Of a DNA stretch of 44,645 nt, positions 9,901 to 20,643 are shown piece after piece. Position 1 is the stretch's first letter. Each line of letters begins with the position of its first letter. The notes beneath the pieces are model-generated. The model had not been told where the DNA came from and searched no databases. It saw nothing but the letters and a program-made list of their open reading frames with translations. Source of the stretch: an uncultured Eubacterium sp. (lineage in GTDB: Bacteria; Bacillota; Clostridia; Oscillospirales; Acutalibacteraceae); assembly GCF_945980375.1 (NCBI RefSeq), contig NZ_CAMFQO010000013.1, forward strand, positions 1 to 44,645, in the 5' to 3' direction. Made by a program: the position numbers and the translations under genes.

Positions 9901-10303
9901 TTGCATCAACACGGCAGGACTTCATTTCATCATAAATCTTTATGGCAGAATTAATAAAGGCGTTGTTGTCGGTATTCTTACCGAAAAGCTTTAGTTCATC
10001 CTTAACGCAATCGCACACCTGCTTAAAAACAACTGCCTTTGAGCCCTTTGACAAGACAGGCAGGCTCTCGCCGCCGTATCTATTAAATATTTCATTAGAC
10101 AAACGAGAAAAAGAGTCATTTTCAACCGAATTGACTCTGTCCTCTCCCAACTCTCTAAGCAATCTTCGTTCGCTAACAAACGAATACTGCTCCGGAGTAA
10201 TGAGCAATATATTATTTTCACCGTTGTCAATAAGCTGTTTTATTTTTGAAAAAACGAACTCTGTTTTTCCGCTACCGGACCTTCCGAGAATAAGCTGCAG
10301 CAT
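6959..10303 (-). CDS. addB: ATP-dependent helicase/deoxyribonuclease subunit B (AddB)
   Basis: This 1114-residue partner of AddA scans for Chi-like sequences and cuts the second strand. It has an N-terminal Walker A motif (GRSGSGKT, residues 7-14), a RecB-type nuclease domain with the VVDYKSG motif in its last third, and the iron-sulphur staple of the family. The staple comprises one cysteine in YYKCAFRYYC near residue 770 and three at about 1075, 1078 and 1084 in a C-x2-C-x5-C cluster. The ATG at 10301-10303 is preceded by GGAGG at 8 bases. It starts 3 bases after the DUF2461 gene and overlaps addA. Confidence 0.96.
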   Translation of the reverse strand: MLQLILGRSGSGKTEFVFSKIKQLIDNGENNILLITPEQYSFVSERRLLRELGEDRVNSVENDSFSRLSNEIFNRYGGESLPVLSKGSKAVVFKQVCDCVKDELKLFGKNTDNNAFINSAIKIYDEMKSCRVDANDIMLASQQTEKETLSQKLYDISVIMSAYDSYIEGKYLDCASELTRLYEKLLDLDYFKGRIVFIDGFNGFVAQEYKILEVILNQAKTVYVTFCTDSYNSTDKYSLFSYVNSNIMYLNEAAKNAGAQVVEPIFLRDNHRAKNDELALVERLAFANVKNSYDGECSNVSLYCAKSITDECDYVSTRICDLLRSGVKASDIVVICRDLDKYQKELQFSFSKYNIPYFNDERQNISSHPLIMFVNFLMRCAVFSYSSNDIFSMLKTGLTALSDDDINDLENYAFIWNINGSKWKNDFVNSANGFSEEMSDRDKSRLEAINVSRRYVAQRLERFVSSCKKKSSAEICKAIYFTLLDFSVDKGVERLAKSLNENGKSVLAFEQGRVWDLLMDILDKLSTISTDEPITVKEFYKYFNLMISNEDLGSVPAGLDNVQIGSADRVRCDNPYAVFVVGANEGEFPQSVTSSGLLSESDRSILIENKFKLYSYGEVLNAQEKYFAYMALTCATDRLFVSYRGGFADGAESIIISEIKDIFSKIRVDCSGSDLGLNSLYTDANAFEILASNYYDNTEFIATLKKYFLGRQEYGSRLSAVERLSSNADISIKNTDLANQLFGKNMYLSVSKIEDYYKCAFRYYCKFGINARPRIKAELNPMATGSVIHYVLECVIREVGSQGLLKLDDRDISRLTNKYLKDYLENKMGDSSQFTKRFKFQFMRLERMITYVIARMRDEFECSDFEPKAFELAIGNGAENEPVKSQVIELADGGTIQIKGYIDRVDTFVQDGVQYVRVVDYKSGIKKFRLSDILSGLNLQMFVYLFTLCKSNHDLSGTQAGVLYLHSSRSIYNVSRGNSTNEIADSDNKSYKMPGVVLNDDEHQIAQHMEHDLKGRFIDVKCTAKNGISGSIVSLEDMGRISRKIDSLIEQMGMDLHMGKILQNPVNSPTHSNTCENCDYSAVCANKKEIILKELDEPSFNDVLKILKEDEENA

Positions 10304-10306
10304 TTA

Positions 10307-11017
10307 TCAATCCTCCGGTTTAATTAATCCCTCATCCATCATTTGTTTGTATGCATCCATCATAAACTCATACATTGGTCTTGCAACATCAAAGGCAAGC
10401 CTCATTTCGTCAATTACAACAGGAGATGAAATCCTGCTTAAATCTGAATTTTCATAGGTAAAAGCAAAATTCTTGGCAAGAAGATATTTTTTAAGCTCCT
10501 GCGGTGCATCCGGATATACTTCCTTTTTGTAATAATCCGAAGCACTGAAGGTAAATCCGGCATCCTCGCAGGCCCTAAGTGCCTGCTTAAATCGCTTTGG
10601 CTGTTCAATAATCATCTTATGAACAAGCCTAAAATCGCTTGCCCTCCATGTCCAAAAAACAAGGCCGTATCCATAATGGCTCGGGAAAAATTCAAAATAA
10701 TAGAACGGAGCAGCCGGGTATTGCTTTTTATATCGTCTAAAGAACACCCACATATTTTCTCTGTATCTTATTTTTGAACGATTGCCCCGCGTGTCTCTGT
10801 GTATTCGTGAATGAACACGAACAGGGTCAAGATACATTTCGTCATCTATATCAAGAAGAACATCCGAAAGGTCAAGCACCATTTGTCTTAAAGGAACGGT
10901 AATTCCCTGCTTCAGCTCCTCCTTATGCTCCTCATAAAAGGACCTTGAATCATTAAATCTGTTAAGACATAAAAGTTCAATGCTTTCGGGCTTAATACCT
11001 GTATAATTATAATCCAT
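10307..11017 (-). CDS. DUF2461 family protein
   Basis: This 236-residue cytoplasmic protein fits the DUF2461 (TIGR02453-like) family. It opens with the expected LNRFNDSRSFYEEHK block, followed by HSRIHRDTRGNRSKIRYRENMWV and a downstream FPSHYGYG segment. No catalytic activity is established for the family, and I see no signal peptide or membrane segment. The gene overlaps the end of the PLP-enzyme gene by 11 bases, and its stop codon is next to the addB ribosome binding site, so it is translated within the ligA-addA operon. Its position beside addBA may simply be historical; nothing in the sequence links it to recombination. Confidence 0.8.
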   Translation of the reverse strand: MDYNYTGIKPESIELLCLNRFNDSRSFYEEHKEELKQGITVPLRQMVLDLSDVLLDIDDEMYLDPVRVHSRIHRDTRGNRSKIRYRENMWVFFRRYKKQYPAAPFYYFEFFPSHYGYGLVFWTWRASDFRLVHKMIIEQPKRFKQALRACEDAGFTFSASDYYKKEVYPDAPQELKKYLLAKNFAFTYENSDLSRISSPVVIDEMRLAFDVARPMYEFMMDAYKQMMDEGLIKPED

Positions 11018-12278
11018 TTTTCAACAATCCCTTATTAAGCATAGATTGTGCGGCAAGCTTTGCACAAATCTTTGCAGAATGAAAATTTAATCCGCCCTGA
11101 ATCCAAGCGTAAAAAGGCTCTCTAATCGGTGCATCGGCAGAAAGCTCGATTGATGATCCAAGAGTAAATGCACCTGCAGCCATAACAACCTTGCTGTCGT
11201 ATCCCGGCATATCCCAAGGCTCAGGCAAAACAAAGCTGTCAATAGGACTGCCGCTTTGTACTCCTTGACAAAAGGCAACAAGGCTTTCCTCGTTTTCAAG
11301 ACCGAGACATTGAACTATGTCTCCTCGCTTTTCGTTGTACTTTGGAGTAACATCATAGCCAAAGCTTTCAAACAAAGCAGAGATATACACAGCACTCTTT
11401 AACGCCTCACCGACGGTATGCGGAGCAAAAAACAATCCCATATACAGTTCTCTGTTCATACCGACAGTACAGCCGACCTCCTTGCCCAAGCCGGGAGTTG
11501 TAAGCCTATATGCGCATTTTTCAACCAAATCTTTTCTACCGGCAATATATCCGCCTGTTCTTGCAATGCCACCGCCCGCGTTTTTTATAAGTGAGCCTGC
11601 AATAAGGTCTGCACCGACCTCGCACGGCTCTGCCTTTTGAGTAAATTCGCCGTAGCAGTTATCAACCATAACTATAACATTTGGGTTAGATTGCTTTGCA
11701 GTTTTTACAATTTCGGCAATGGATTCAACAGTTAAAGACGGACGAAGCTCATAGCCTCTGCTTCTTTGGATGTATACCATGGTTGTTGAGCTGTCAACAG
11801 CATTTGCAATAGCCTTCAAATCAGGTGTGTTATCCTTCAGCGGAACCTCGTCATAGATTATGCCGAAATCCTTAAGCGAGCCCATACCCTCACCGGAAAT
11901 GCCGATAACATTATGTATAGTATCGTACGGTGTGCCGGTAACACAAAGCATTTTATCACCCGGGCGTAATACGCCGAACAAGGCGGTAGCAAGTGTATGT
12001 GTTCCGCAGGTAAAATTGTGACGCACAAGGGCATCCTCTGCACCGAAAACCTGTGCCCAAACCTCATCCAAGGTGTCTCTGCCTCTGTCACCGTAGCCAT
12101 AGCCTGTTGATGATCCGAAATGACTTTCCGAAATACCATTATCAATAAAAGCTTTTTGCACCTTTAATTGATTGTATTCCGTTATATCATCAATAGCGTC
12201 AAAGGCTTCGGCACATCTTTGCATTGCCGAGGCTGATGCTTTTTCAATTATTTCATCGATATTAAAAAAGGGATTCAT
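11007..12278 (-). CDS. Methionine-gamma-lyase-like PLP enzyme (YnbB/'aluminium resistance' family)
   Basis: This 423-residue fold-type I pyridoxal-phosphate enzyme belongs to the PF06838-type methionine gamma-lyase family found widely in Firmicutes. Visible features are the tyrosine/glycine-rich STGYGYGDRGRDTL block near residue 60, the cofactor-pocket segment VMVDNCYGEFTQ near 205-215 and the Schiff-base lysine in SLIKNAGGG near 230. The old label 'aluminium resistance protein' has little functional support, and the true substrate is probably a sulphur amino acid or related compound. The start is the ATG at 12276-12278, which shares ATGA with the stop of the GNAT gene and has TTGGAG at 9 bases. 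The longer TTG start at 12293 is less likely. Confidence 0.86.
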   Translation of the reverse strand: MNPFFNIDEIIEKASASAMQRCAEAFDAIDDITEYNQLKVQKAFIDNGISESHFGSSTGYGYGDRGRDTLDEVWAQVFGAEDALVRHNFTCGTHTLATALFGVLRPGDKMLCVTGTPYDTIHNVIGISGEGMGSLKDFGIIYDEVPLKDNTPDLKAIANAVDSSTTMVYIQRSRGYELRPSLTVESIAEIVKTAKQSNPNVIVMVDNCYGEFTQKAEPCEVGADLIAGSLIKNAGGGIARTGGYIAGRKDLVEKCAYRLTTPGLGKEVGCTVGMNRELYMGLFFAPHTVGEALKSAVYISALFESFGYDVTPKYNEKRGDIVQCLGLENEESLVAFCQGVQSGSPIDSFVLPEPWDMPGYDSKVVMAAGAFTLGSSIELSADAPIREPFYAWIQGGLNFHSAKICAKLAAQSMLNKGLLKNGL

Positions 12279-12994
12279 TTGTACATTCTCCAAACACCTA
12301 TATTTTCAAATCCGAGTTCCTTATAAAAATCCTCGTTCAAATTCATATCACGCATAATATATACAGTATTTTTTACATCGGAGCAAATATGCGAAACAAG
12401 GCTGCTTCCATAGCCCATTCGCCTAAATTCATCATCTGTCCTTACTGCCGACAGCACAGCATAGTCATCATAAATTGATGATAAAATACCGCTTGAAATA
12501 ATGTTATCACCGACATTTAGAGTATATGCCTTTGCCGTATTATGCCTTATCCTATGGCTTATATCCACATACCATGCCTTGAAATCGTTATTGCCGTAAT
12601 CAACAAAATTGTACAAATCCATAAGCTTTGGGTATTCATCAATAAATGCCCCCTGCATTTTTTTGTCAAACTTTCGGTCACATTTCATAATCATACCCTC
12701 TTCAAACCTTGCACCGATTTGAAACGCAGGGTCGCAAAGAATATTGCCGTGACCCGTTATGCAAAAAAACCGCAGCAATTCAGCATTATCAAAGCCATCG
12801 TCAAGTGCAAGAGTAACATCATTGTCGAGCTTTGACAAAATTGCGGTTATTCTTCCGTCGATAATCTGCCTGTAAAACATCGCAAAATGATAACTTGTTC
12901 CGTAGGATTCAAGCAAAGACAAAACCCTGATTGAATATATATCTCGCTTTGTCCATTGTTCAAGCTGTTCCTTTGATTCTATAAGTTCTATCAT
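12275..12994 (-). CDS. GNAT-family N-acetyltransferase
   Basis: This 239-residue protein has a C-terminal GNAT domain (about residues 140-239). The acetyl-CoA-binding motif A is seen as RTDDEFRRMGYGSSLV, matching the R/Q-x-x-G-x-G/A signature, followed by a MRDMNLNEDFYKELGF block typical of motif B. The N-terminal half (about 130 residues) shows no motif I recognise and may hold substrate specificity. The substrate is unknown. It is linked by an ATGA overlap to the downstream PLP-enzyme gene and lies 2 bases from the upstream M42 gene, so all three are probably translated together. That could hint at amino-acid or peptide metabolism, but this rests on proximity alone. Confidence 0.82.
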   Translation of the reverse strand: MIELIESKEQLEQWTKRDIYSIRVLSLLESYGTSYHFAMFYRQIIDGRITAILSKLDNDVTLALDDGFDNAELLRFFCITGHGNILCDPAFQIGARFEEGMIMKCDRKFDKKMQGAFIDEYPKLMDLYNFVDYGNNDFKAWYVDISHRIRHNTAKAYTLNVGDNIISSGILSSIYDDYAVLSAVRTDDEFRRMGYGSSLVSHICSDVKNTVYIMRDMNLNEDFYKELGFENIGVWRMYK

Positions 12995-12996
12995 AA

Positions 12997-14004
12997 TTAA
13001 TCATAAAGCCTCGGTAAAAGCTTTTTTATCAAGCTCCTTGTATATTCTATATCCGAAGCCTTTACAACGCTTGCTCCGGAATGAATGTAGCGGGTTGGCA
13101 ATGAAATAGCCATAACTCTTGTACCGCTACCGCTTGTTTGAATTGCACCGGCATCGTTTCCGCCTGCAACGGCTGTCTTGGTTTGTACGGGAATGTTATT
13201 TTCCTTTGCAACATCAAAGCCGAGATTGTACAAGGCTCTGTCATATATCGTTCTGTTATCCATAAAGGAAATAACCGGACCGTCACCCAAAGCACATACC
13301 CTGTCGGCACCGCGAACATTGTCTAAATCTGCAGCCGTAGTTGATTCAAGCACTATGGCAATGTCGGCATTAACACTGAATGAGGTACATTTTGAGCCAC
13401 GCAGGCCAACCTCCTCCTGCACGTTAAAGCAAAAATACGTATCATATTCAAGCTCGCTTTTAATAAGCTCAATCATCAGCATACAGCCTATTCTGTCATC
13501 AAGAGCCTTTGCTTTGATATACCCGTTACCAAGCTCGTAATAATCGCTTTCAAAATATATAAAGTCGCCGAGTGATACATATTGCCTTGCTTCATCAGCA
13601 CTTGCGGCACCGATGTCAATAAGCAGGCTGTCAAAATCAGGACATTTTTCCTTTTCGTCAGAAGAAAGAAGATGAAAAGCCTTATCGGCAATAACGCCCT
13701 TTACACCGTTTTTTCCAATGCTGACTACTCGATCGAGACATACTCTGCTGTCAATACCTCCGACGCAGGCAAATCTCAAATATCCGTCGTCTGTTATACC
13801 CGTAACGATAAAGCCCACCTCATCCATATGAGCATTTATGCTGACCTTAACATCAGACGCCTTTTTACCTTTCTTAAAGGCAATAACAGAGCCCAAATTA
13901 TCAACTCTATATTCACAGTAATCATTAATTTGATTGATGATATAATCACGCACAGCACCCTCGTCACCGGATGCTCCGTTTAACAAGCACAAATCCTTAA
14001 GCAT
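12997..14004 (-). CDS. M42-family metallo-aminopeptidase, copy A
   Basis: This 335-residue member of the M42 (glutamyl aminopeptidase/endoglucanase-M) family is expected to form large tetrahedral dodecamers that trim short peptides in the cytoplasm. Metal ligands and catalytic residues are visible: His-59 and Asp-61 in NAHMDEVG, Asp in ALDDRIG near 175, the Glu pair in VQEEVGLRG near 205, an acidic ligand in VLESTT near 230, and the late His in RYIHSG near 315. Its start overlaps the end of copy B by 8 bases. The final motif HSG differs from the more usual HSP of copy B, so the two may differ in specificity. Confidence 0.92.
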   Translation of the reverse strand: MLKDLCLLNGASGDEGAVRDYIINQINDYCEYRVDNLGSVIAFKKGKKASDVKVSINAHMDEVGFIVTGITDDGYLRFACVGGIDSRVCLDRVVSIGKNGVKGVIADKAFHLLSSDEKEKCPDFDSLLIDIGAASADEARQYVSLGDFIYFESDYYELGNGYIKAKALDDRIGCMLMIELIKSELEYDTYFCFNVQEEVGLRGSKCTSFSVNADIAIVLESTTAADLDNVRGADRVCALGDGPVISFMDNRTIYDRALYNLGFDVAKENNIPVQTKTAVAGGNDAGAIQTSGSGTRVMAISLPTRYIHSGASVVKASDIEYTRSLIKKLLPRLYD

Positions 14005-15013
14005 TTACATCACCAACCCTCTCTTTAATGTATTGCACAATAAGCTCGGCAGTAGCCTCAACATCCCTTGTATCAACAATTTCTACAGGAGAGTGCATAT
14101 ACTTTTGCGGAATAGACAGCAGCGATGTTTTAACACCGCTTTGAGAAATAGTGATAACATCGGCATTTGTACCTGTATGACCGCCGCCCATAACCTCAAC
14201 CTGATAAGGAATGTTATTTTTCTTTGCTGTTTCCTGCATTAAACCTGACATTGAAGAGTCTAATATCGGAGAAAAGCCTATCATTACGCCCTTGCCTATT
14301 TCTCCGCAATCTGACTTTTTGCAAAGCGGAGTATATCCAAACGAAACATCAACAACAATAGCCTCGTCAACATCCTTATCGTATACTGCAACGCCGGCAC
14401 CTCTTGTGCCAACCTCCTCCTGTGCAGAAAAGCACACGGTAATTTTTGCATTAATATTCTTTAGCCTTTCAACAGCCAAAAGAATTGCCCCAACACCGCT
14501 TCTGTCATCAAGAACGGATGAGCATACCTGCGTACCCAAAAGCTTTTGAAAATTACGCTTAAATGTTACACGATCACCGAGAGATATAACCTCCAATGCC
14601 TCGTCCTTTGTCATACCGATGTCGATTGATATTTCATCAATTTTTGGCGGTTTTTTATCATCACTCTTTTGCAAATGAGGAGGAAGATTTGAAATAACGC
14701 CCTTAACCTCTCGTTTTCCCCACACGGAAACCTCACTTGCAAGAAGCATACGGGCATCAATACCTCCGCATTTATCTACTTTAATAAAGCCGTCATCGGT
14801 AACAGCCTTTACTATCATACCTATTTCGTCAATATGAGCATCAAGCAAAAAGTGTTTACCCTCGCCAAAGGTGCAGGTTACATTATTCATTGCATCCACA
14901 TTAACCTCGCCGTATTCTTTAAGAATATTGCAAAGCAAGCTGCATACATTGTTTTCTTTTCCGCTGACACCAACGGCTGATGTCAAGCTTTTCAGCAAAT
15001 CTAAAGTATCCAT
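13997..15013 (-). CDS. M42-family metallo-aminopeptidase, copy B
   Basis: This 338-residue second M42 peptidase is encoded directly upstream of copy A. Its site residues are complete: DAHIDEIGMIV near 63-73, SVLDDRSG near 170, SAQEEVGTRG near 198, VVDVSFG near 222, and KYMHSPVEIVD near 312 with the canonical HSP. The two copies keep the same motif order but are diverged along most of their length, so they are old paralogues, not a recent duplication. The start ATG lies 2 bases beyond the murD stop and has no strong ribosome binding site, suggesting translation coupled to murD. Role: removal of N-terminal residues from peptides; exact residue preference is unknown. Confidence 0.92.
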   Translation of the reverse strand: MDTLDLLKSLTSAVGVSGKENNVCSLLCNILKEYGEVNVDAMNNVTCTFGEGKHFLLDAHIDEIGMIVKAVTDDGFIKVDKCGGIDARMLLASEVSVWGKREVKGVISNLPPHLQKSDDKKPPKIDEISIDIGMTKDEALEVISLGDRVTFKRNFQKLLGTQVCSSVLDDRSGVGAILLAVERLKNINAKITVCFSAQEEVGTRGAGVAVYDKDVDEAIVVDVSFGYTPLCKKSDCGEIGKGVMIGFSPILDSSMSGLMQETAKKNNIPYQVEVMGGGHTGTNADVITISQSGVKTSLLSIPQKYMHSPVEIVDTRDVEATAELIVQYIKERVGDVNA

Positions 15014-15015
15014 AA

Positions 15016-16437
15016 TTAAAATCCGTTAACCAATCTTTTGAATTCTCTGCCTCTGTATTCAAAGGTCTTAAACTGATCAAATGCAGGACATGCAGGACAA
15101 AGAGAAACTATATCACCCGCAACGGCATCCTGTCGTGCAATATCCAAAGCCTCCTGCATTGTAGCTGTTTTTTTAATAACAATACCGCTTTTTTCATAAT
15201 CGGGATGAGAAACGACAGCGTCGTATATTTTTTCTGCCGTTGCACCGTTAAGAACAAGAAGCTTAACATATTTGAGTATATACGGCACCATTTCGGACAT
15301 ATCGTTACCCTTGTCGCTTCCGCCCATAAGAACAATAATTTTTGTACCGAAAGCCTTTAATCCGCTGATTACTCGGCTTGGTGAGGTTGCAATAGAATCG
15401 TTATAATACTTTACCCCATCAACCTCTCTGACAAATTCTATTCTATGCTCAACACCACCAAAGGTTTGTGCAATTCTTTTAATGACATCAACATCCACCA
15501 TACCCCATACTGCACTGATAGCCGTGCAGTAATTTTCAATATTATGAACGCCGAGAATAACAATATCGCTTTTATTCATAACAAAAGCTTTACTGCCGTT
15601 TTGTGCAAAGTAAATATCACCGTTATCATCCATATAAGCACCGTTTTCCACCGGATGCTTAACAGAAAACTGATAAAGCCTGCCTCTTACATCATACCTC
15701 ATATCGTGATATACGGTATTGCCGATTGAGTAATCACAATCTGCATTAAGAACAGTTCTTTGGCTTTCGTTTTGATATATAAGCAGATTGCGCTTTGCGT
15801 CAACATATTCATCAAGGCTTATGTGATGATCCTGATGGGTACATTCAATGTTTGTTACAACTGCAATATCGGGCTTATTTACCATATTTCCCATAGTTAA
15901 AAGCTGGAATGACGAAAGCTCAACGACAGCAATATCATTTTCGGTTATCTCTTCTAAGGCAGGCATTAGCGCCTTGCCGATATTTCCACCGAGAAAAACC
16001 TTATATCCTTGTGCATTAAGCATTTTTGAAATAAGAGTAGTGGTTGTTGTTTTTCCGTTGGAGCCTGTTACTGCAATAATCTTTGAAGGACAGTATTTGA
16101 AAAACACCTCCATTTCAGTTGTAACGGTTTGACCTCTTTTAATACATTCGCCAATCCACTTGTTTTGAAACGGCAGGATGCCGTGAGAGCGAAATACAAT
16201 ATCCATTTGAGGTAAAATATCCAAATACCCCTCACCCAAGGAAAAATGAACACCCAATTCTTCAAGATGCCTGCACACATCAGTGCCGATATACTCCTTA
16301 TCGCGCATATCACAGGCATAGGTTTCTATTCCGTTTTTTGCCAAAAACTCTGCACAGGGTGTGTTGGCAACACCCATTCCGACAAATGCAACCTTTTTTC
16401 CTTTTATTGAATCTAAATACTTTTCAGCCGGTGTCAT
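15016..16437 (-). CDS. murD: UDP-N-acetylmuramoylalanine--D-glutamate ligase
   Basis: This 473-residue Mur ligase adds D-glutamate to UDP-MurNAc-L-Ala in the cytoplasmic steps of peptidoglycan synthesis. The ATP-binding loop VTGSNGKTTTTTL lies near residue 122-134. The central domain has the NIECTHQDHH segment, and the C-terminal domain has the SIATSPSRVISGL and VLMGGSDKGNDM blocks expected of MurD. The start is the ATG at 16435-16437, preceded by GGGAGG at 8 bases. An in-frame start 8 codons earlier would overlap the upstream gene and is not needed. This gene sits alone in the operon, away from any division/cell-wall cluster in view. Confidence 0.96.
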   Translation of the reverse strand: MTPAEKYLDSIKGKKVAFVGMGVANTPCAEFLAKNGIETYACDMRDKEYIGTDVCRHLEELGVHFSLGEGYLDILPQMDIVFRSHGILPFQNKWIGECIKRGQTVTTEMEVFFKYCPSKIIAVTGSNGKTTTTTLISKMLNAQGYKVFLGGNIGKALMPALEEITENDIAVVELSSFQLLTMGNMVNKPDIAVVTNIECTHQDHHISLDEYVDAKRNLLIYQNESQRTVLNADCDYSIGNTVYHDMRYDVRGRLYQFSVKHPVENGAYMDDNGDIYFAQNGSKAFVMNKSDIVILGVHNIENYCTAISAVWGMVDVDVIKRIAQTFGGVEHRIEFVREVDGVKYYNDSIATSPSRVISGLKAFGTKIIVLMGGSDKGNDMSEMVPYILKYVKLLVLNGATAEKIYDAVVSHPDYEKSGIVIKKTATMQEALDIARQDAVAGDIVSLCPACPAFDQFKTFEYRGREFKRLVNGF

Positions 16438-16450
16438 AAAAAATGCCTCC

Positions 16451-17287
16451 CTAATGAGCATAAAATGTTCCGTTTTTATAATCCTTTATGTTAAATTCCT
16501 TCATATGTTCCTCAAGCTCTGTTTGGAACTCAAGCTTTTGCGTACCCTTAAGCTTATCATCAATAGGAACATCACAGCCTAATGCAAATTTAGCAATCAG
16601 CTGTTGACATTTTGTAGGCCTATTTCCAAGGAAATAACACCTTCCCGAGCTTAACTCTACTATGGCGTTTGCAAAAACTATTTGCTCCTTTTTACCAAGA
16701 GGTGTAATCATTTTTGAAAGTGATACAGCATCATCCGTTGCCTTATCACAAATGTATAGCATAACGGCATTTGCCTTGCGCTTAACGCTTATTGAGGTCA
16801 AATCAAAAATTGCAGAATCCTGATATGCAAGCAAATCGTTTTTATCAACCTCATTTTCTTTCAAAATATAGATTACACTTTTACCCTTAACAGCCTTTGC
16901 AGTAAATTCAAAGCCGTCAATTTCTACTTTTTCATCAACCGAGAATGAATTATTTCTTAAATCGTTAACTACACTGCCGTAAAACTCCTCAATATTGCTT
17001 TCCTTGCGTGCCGTTAAATAGTAGCCTACATCATCAAGCTCATCCTCAATATGCTCAAGAAACTTGTCACTTTTGCCGTATTTTGAAAAATACGAAAACA
17101 GCACTGCCATACACACAACCACAAGGATATCGCACAAATAAGCGGCAATCAAGGTTACTGTACTGCCGAGAGCTTTTGCAAGCATGGGTTCAACGCCTAT
17201 ATAAACAAAAAGATAAAATGCAGTTAAAATACAAACCGTATTCATTATTCTTTTCAATTTTTGTTGTTTTTTTCGAAATTCTCTCAT
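16451..17287 (-). CDS. Unrecognised two-TM membrane protein
   Basis: I do not recognise this 278-residue protein. A basic N-terminus (MREFRKKQQKLKR) is followed by two hydrophobic segments at about residues 15-35 and 38-65 separated by a short turn. The remaining 210 residues form a soluble region with mixed alpha/beta character and no cysteine pairs, nucleotide loop or obvious catalytic motif. By the positive-inside rule both termini should face the cytoplasm. It starts 1 base after the ligA stop without a good Shine-Dalgarno sequence and ends 13 bases before murD, so it depends on the operon for expression. Codon style matches its neighbours. It is probably a lineage-specific protein; no function is offered. 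Confidence 0.75.
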   Translation of the reverse strand: MREFRKKQQKLKRIMNTVCILTAFYLFVYIGVEPMLAKALGSTVTLIAAYLCDILVVVCMAVLFSYFSKYGKSDKFLEHIEDELDDVGYYLTARKESNIEEFYGSVVNDLRNNSFSVDEKVEIDGFEFTAKAVKGKSVIYILKENEVDKNDLLAYQDSAIFDLTSISVKRKANAVMLYICDKATDDAVSLSKMITPLGKKEQIVFANAIVELSSGRCYFLGNRPTKCQQLIAKFALGCDVPIDDKLKGTQKLEFQTELEEHMKEFNIKDYKNGTFYAH

Positions 17288-17288
17288 A

Positions 17289-19274
<1,986 letters not shown>

Positions 19275-19288
19275 TCAATAATATAATT

Positions 19289-19317
19289 ATTATAACATTA
19301 TAATGCATAATTATCAA
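19289..19317 (-). promoter_or_regulatory. Strong sigma-A promoter for the ligA-addA operon
   Basis: Reading leftward, TTGATA (19312-19317) and a perfect TATAAT (19289-19294) are separated by 17 bases. The start site would be about 19282, giving a leader of about 23 bases before the ligA ATG. It lies just past the tyrS terminator, so the operon is insulated from upstream read-through. Confidence 0.8.
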
Positions 19318-19367
19318 CACATAGTACGAAAAATTAGATTCAACAATTTATCCCCTCAGTTGCACAT

Positions 19368-19406
19368 AAAAGCGACAGCTCCCCTTGATTACGAACAAGG
19401 GGAGCT
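19368..19406 (-). terminator. Terminator after tyrS
   Basis: A perfect 11-bp stem (AGCTCCCCTTG at 19377-19387 with CAAGGGGAGCT at 19396-19406) encloses an 8-base loop. It lies 16 bases past the tyrS stop. The T-run on the minus strand is modest (GTCGCTTTT), so termination may be incomplete, but the GC-rich stem is strong. It closes the nusB-to-tyrS run. Confidence 0.75.
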
Positions 19407-19422
19407 AAAATTTGATAATTGA

Positions 19423-20643
19423 TTATAATGTAAACTTGCGGAATACCTTTTTGCCCTTTTTGATAATAATACCGTTAGCAACATCATCCTTTGATACGGT
19501 AGCAAAAACATCTGTTACCTTAACATCATCAACACTGACACCGCCCTGTTGAATAAGTCTTCTGCCTTCACCGTTTGATTTAATCATACCTGCCTTAATC
19601 ATAAGCGCAAGAATTGTTACCTTTCCGTCATCAAAGTCGGCATCCTCAACTGTTGTTGACGGCATATTACTGTCATCACAACCACCGGCAAACAAAGCCT
19701 TTGCGGCAGTTTGTGCCTTGTCAGCCTCATCCTTACCGTGAACAAGCTCGGTAAGTGAATATGCAAGCACTTCCTTTGCTTTATTGAGCTCTGCGCCCTC
19801 AAGCTTTGCATATTCATTAATCTCGCTCATAGGAATGAAGGTGAGAAGCTTCATACATTTGATAACATCACCGTCATCAACATTACGCCAATACTGATAA
19901 AACTCGTACGGTGTTGTTTTTTCGGCATCAAGCCAAACGGCGCCCTTTTGGGTTTTGCCCATCTTCTTGCCCTCTGAATTTGTAAGAAGAGTAATGGTCA
20001 TTGCGTTTGCATCCTTGCCGAGCTTTCTGCGGATAAGCTCCATACCGCCGATCATATTGCTCCATTGGTCGTCACCGCCGAATTGAAGATTACAACCGTA
20101 CTTTTGGTATAAAGCATAGAAGTCGTATGACTGCATAATCATATAGTTGAATTCAAGGAAAGAAAGTCCCTTTTCCATTCTTTGCTTATAGCACTCTGCG
20201 GCAAGCATTCTGTTTACGCTGAAGCAAGCTCCAACTTCACGAAGTACCTCGATATAATTAAGGTCAAGAAGCCAATCGGCATTGTTGACCATCATAGCCT
20301 TGCCCTCACCGAAGTCGATAAATCTTGACATCTGCTTTTTGAAGCATTCGCAGTTATGATTTATTGTTTCCTTAGTCATCATTTGGCGCATATCCGTTCT
20401 GCCGGACGGATCGCCTATCATAGCAGTACCGCCACCAATAAGGGCGATAGGCTTGTTGCCTGCCTCCTGCAAGCGCTTCATAAGAGTGAGCGCCATAAAA
20501 TGACCTACGTGAAGCGAATCTGCGGTTGGGTCAAAGCCAATATAAAAAACTGCCTTTCCGTTATTAACCAAATCTCTGATTTGCTCCTCGTCGGTTACCT
20601 GAGCAATTAACCCACGCTCTACAAGCTCTTCATAAACTCCCAT
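19423..20643 (-). CDS. tyrS: Tyrosyl-tRNA synthetase
   Basis: This 406-residue class I aminoacyl-tRNA synthetase charges tRNA-Tyr. The HIGH-like motif is HVGH at residues 45-48, the tyrosine-pocket loop is near [15 protein letters not shown], the KMSKS loop appears as KMGKT near residue 230, and a C-terminal S4 RNA-binding domain ends the protein. It is of the TyrS (TyrRS-S) type. The ATG at 20641-20643 has GGAGG at 8 bases; a TTG five codons earlier lies within that Shine-Dalgarno sequence. The gene follows recN by 30 bases, too little for a T-box leader, so it is probably transcribed only as the tail of the recN operon. Confidence 0.97.
   Translation of the reverse strand: MGVYEELVERGLIAQVTDEEQIRDLVNNGKAVFYIGFDPTADSLHVGHFMALTLMKRLQEAGNKPIALIGGGTAMIGDPSGRTDMRQMMTKETINHNCECFKKQMSRFIDFGEGKAMMVNNADWLLDLNYIEVLREVGACFSVNRMLAAECYKQRMEKGLSFLEFNYMIMQSYDFYALYQKYGCNLQFGGDDQWSNMIGGMELIRRKLGKDANAMTITLLTNSEGKKMGKTQKGAVWLDAEKTTPYEFYQYWRNVDDGDVIKCMKLLTFIPMSEINEYAKLEGAELNKAKEVLAYSLTELVHGKDEADKAQTAAKALFAGGCDDSNMPSTTVEDADFDDGKVTILALMIKAGMIKSNGEGRRLIQQGGVSVDDVKVTDVFATVSKDDVANGIIIKKGKKVFRKFTL

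Noticed and set aside
9942-10457. Open frame of 171 codons on the plus strand
   Set aside because: Antisense to the addB start and the DUF2461 gene, both of which have strong family matches and ribosome sites.
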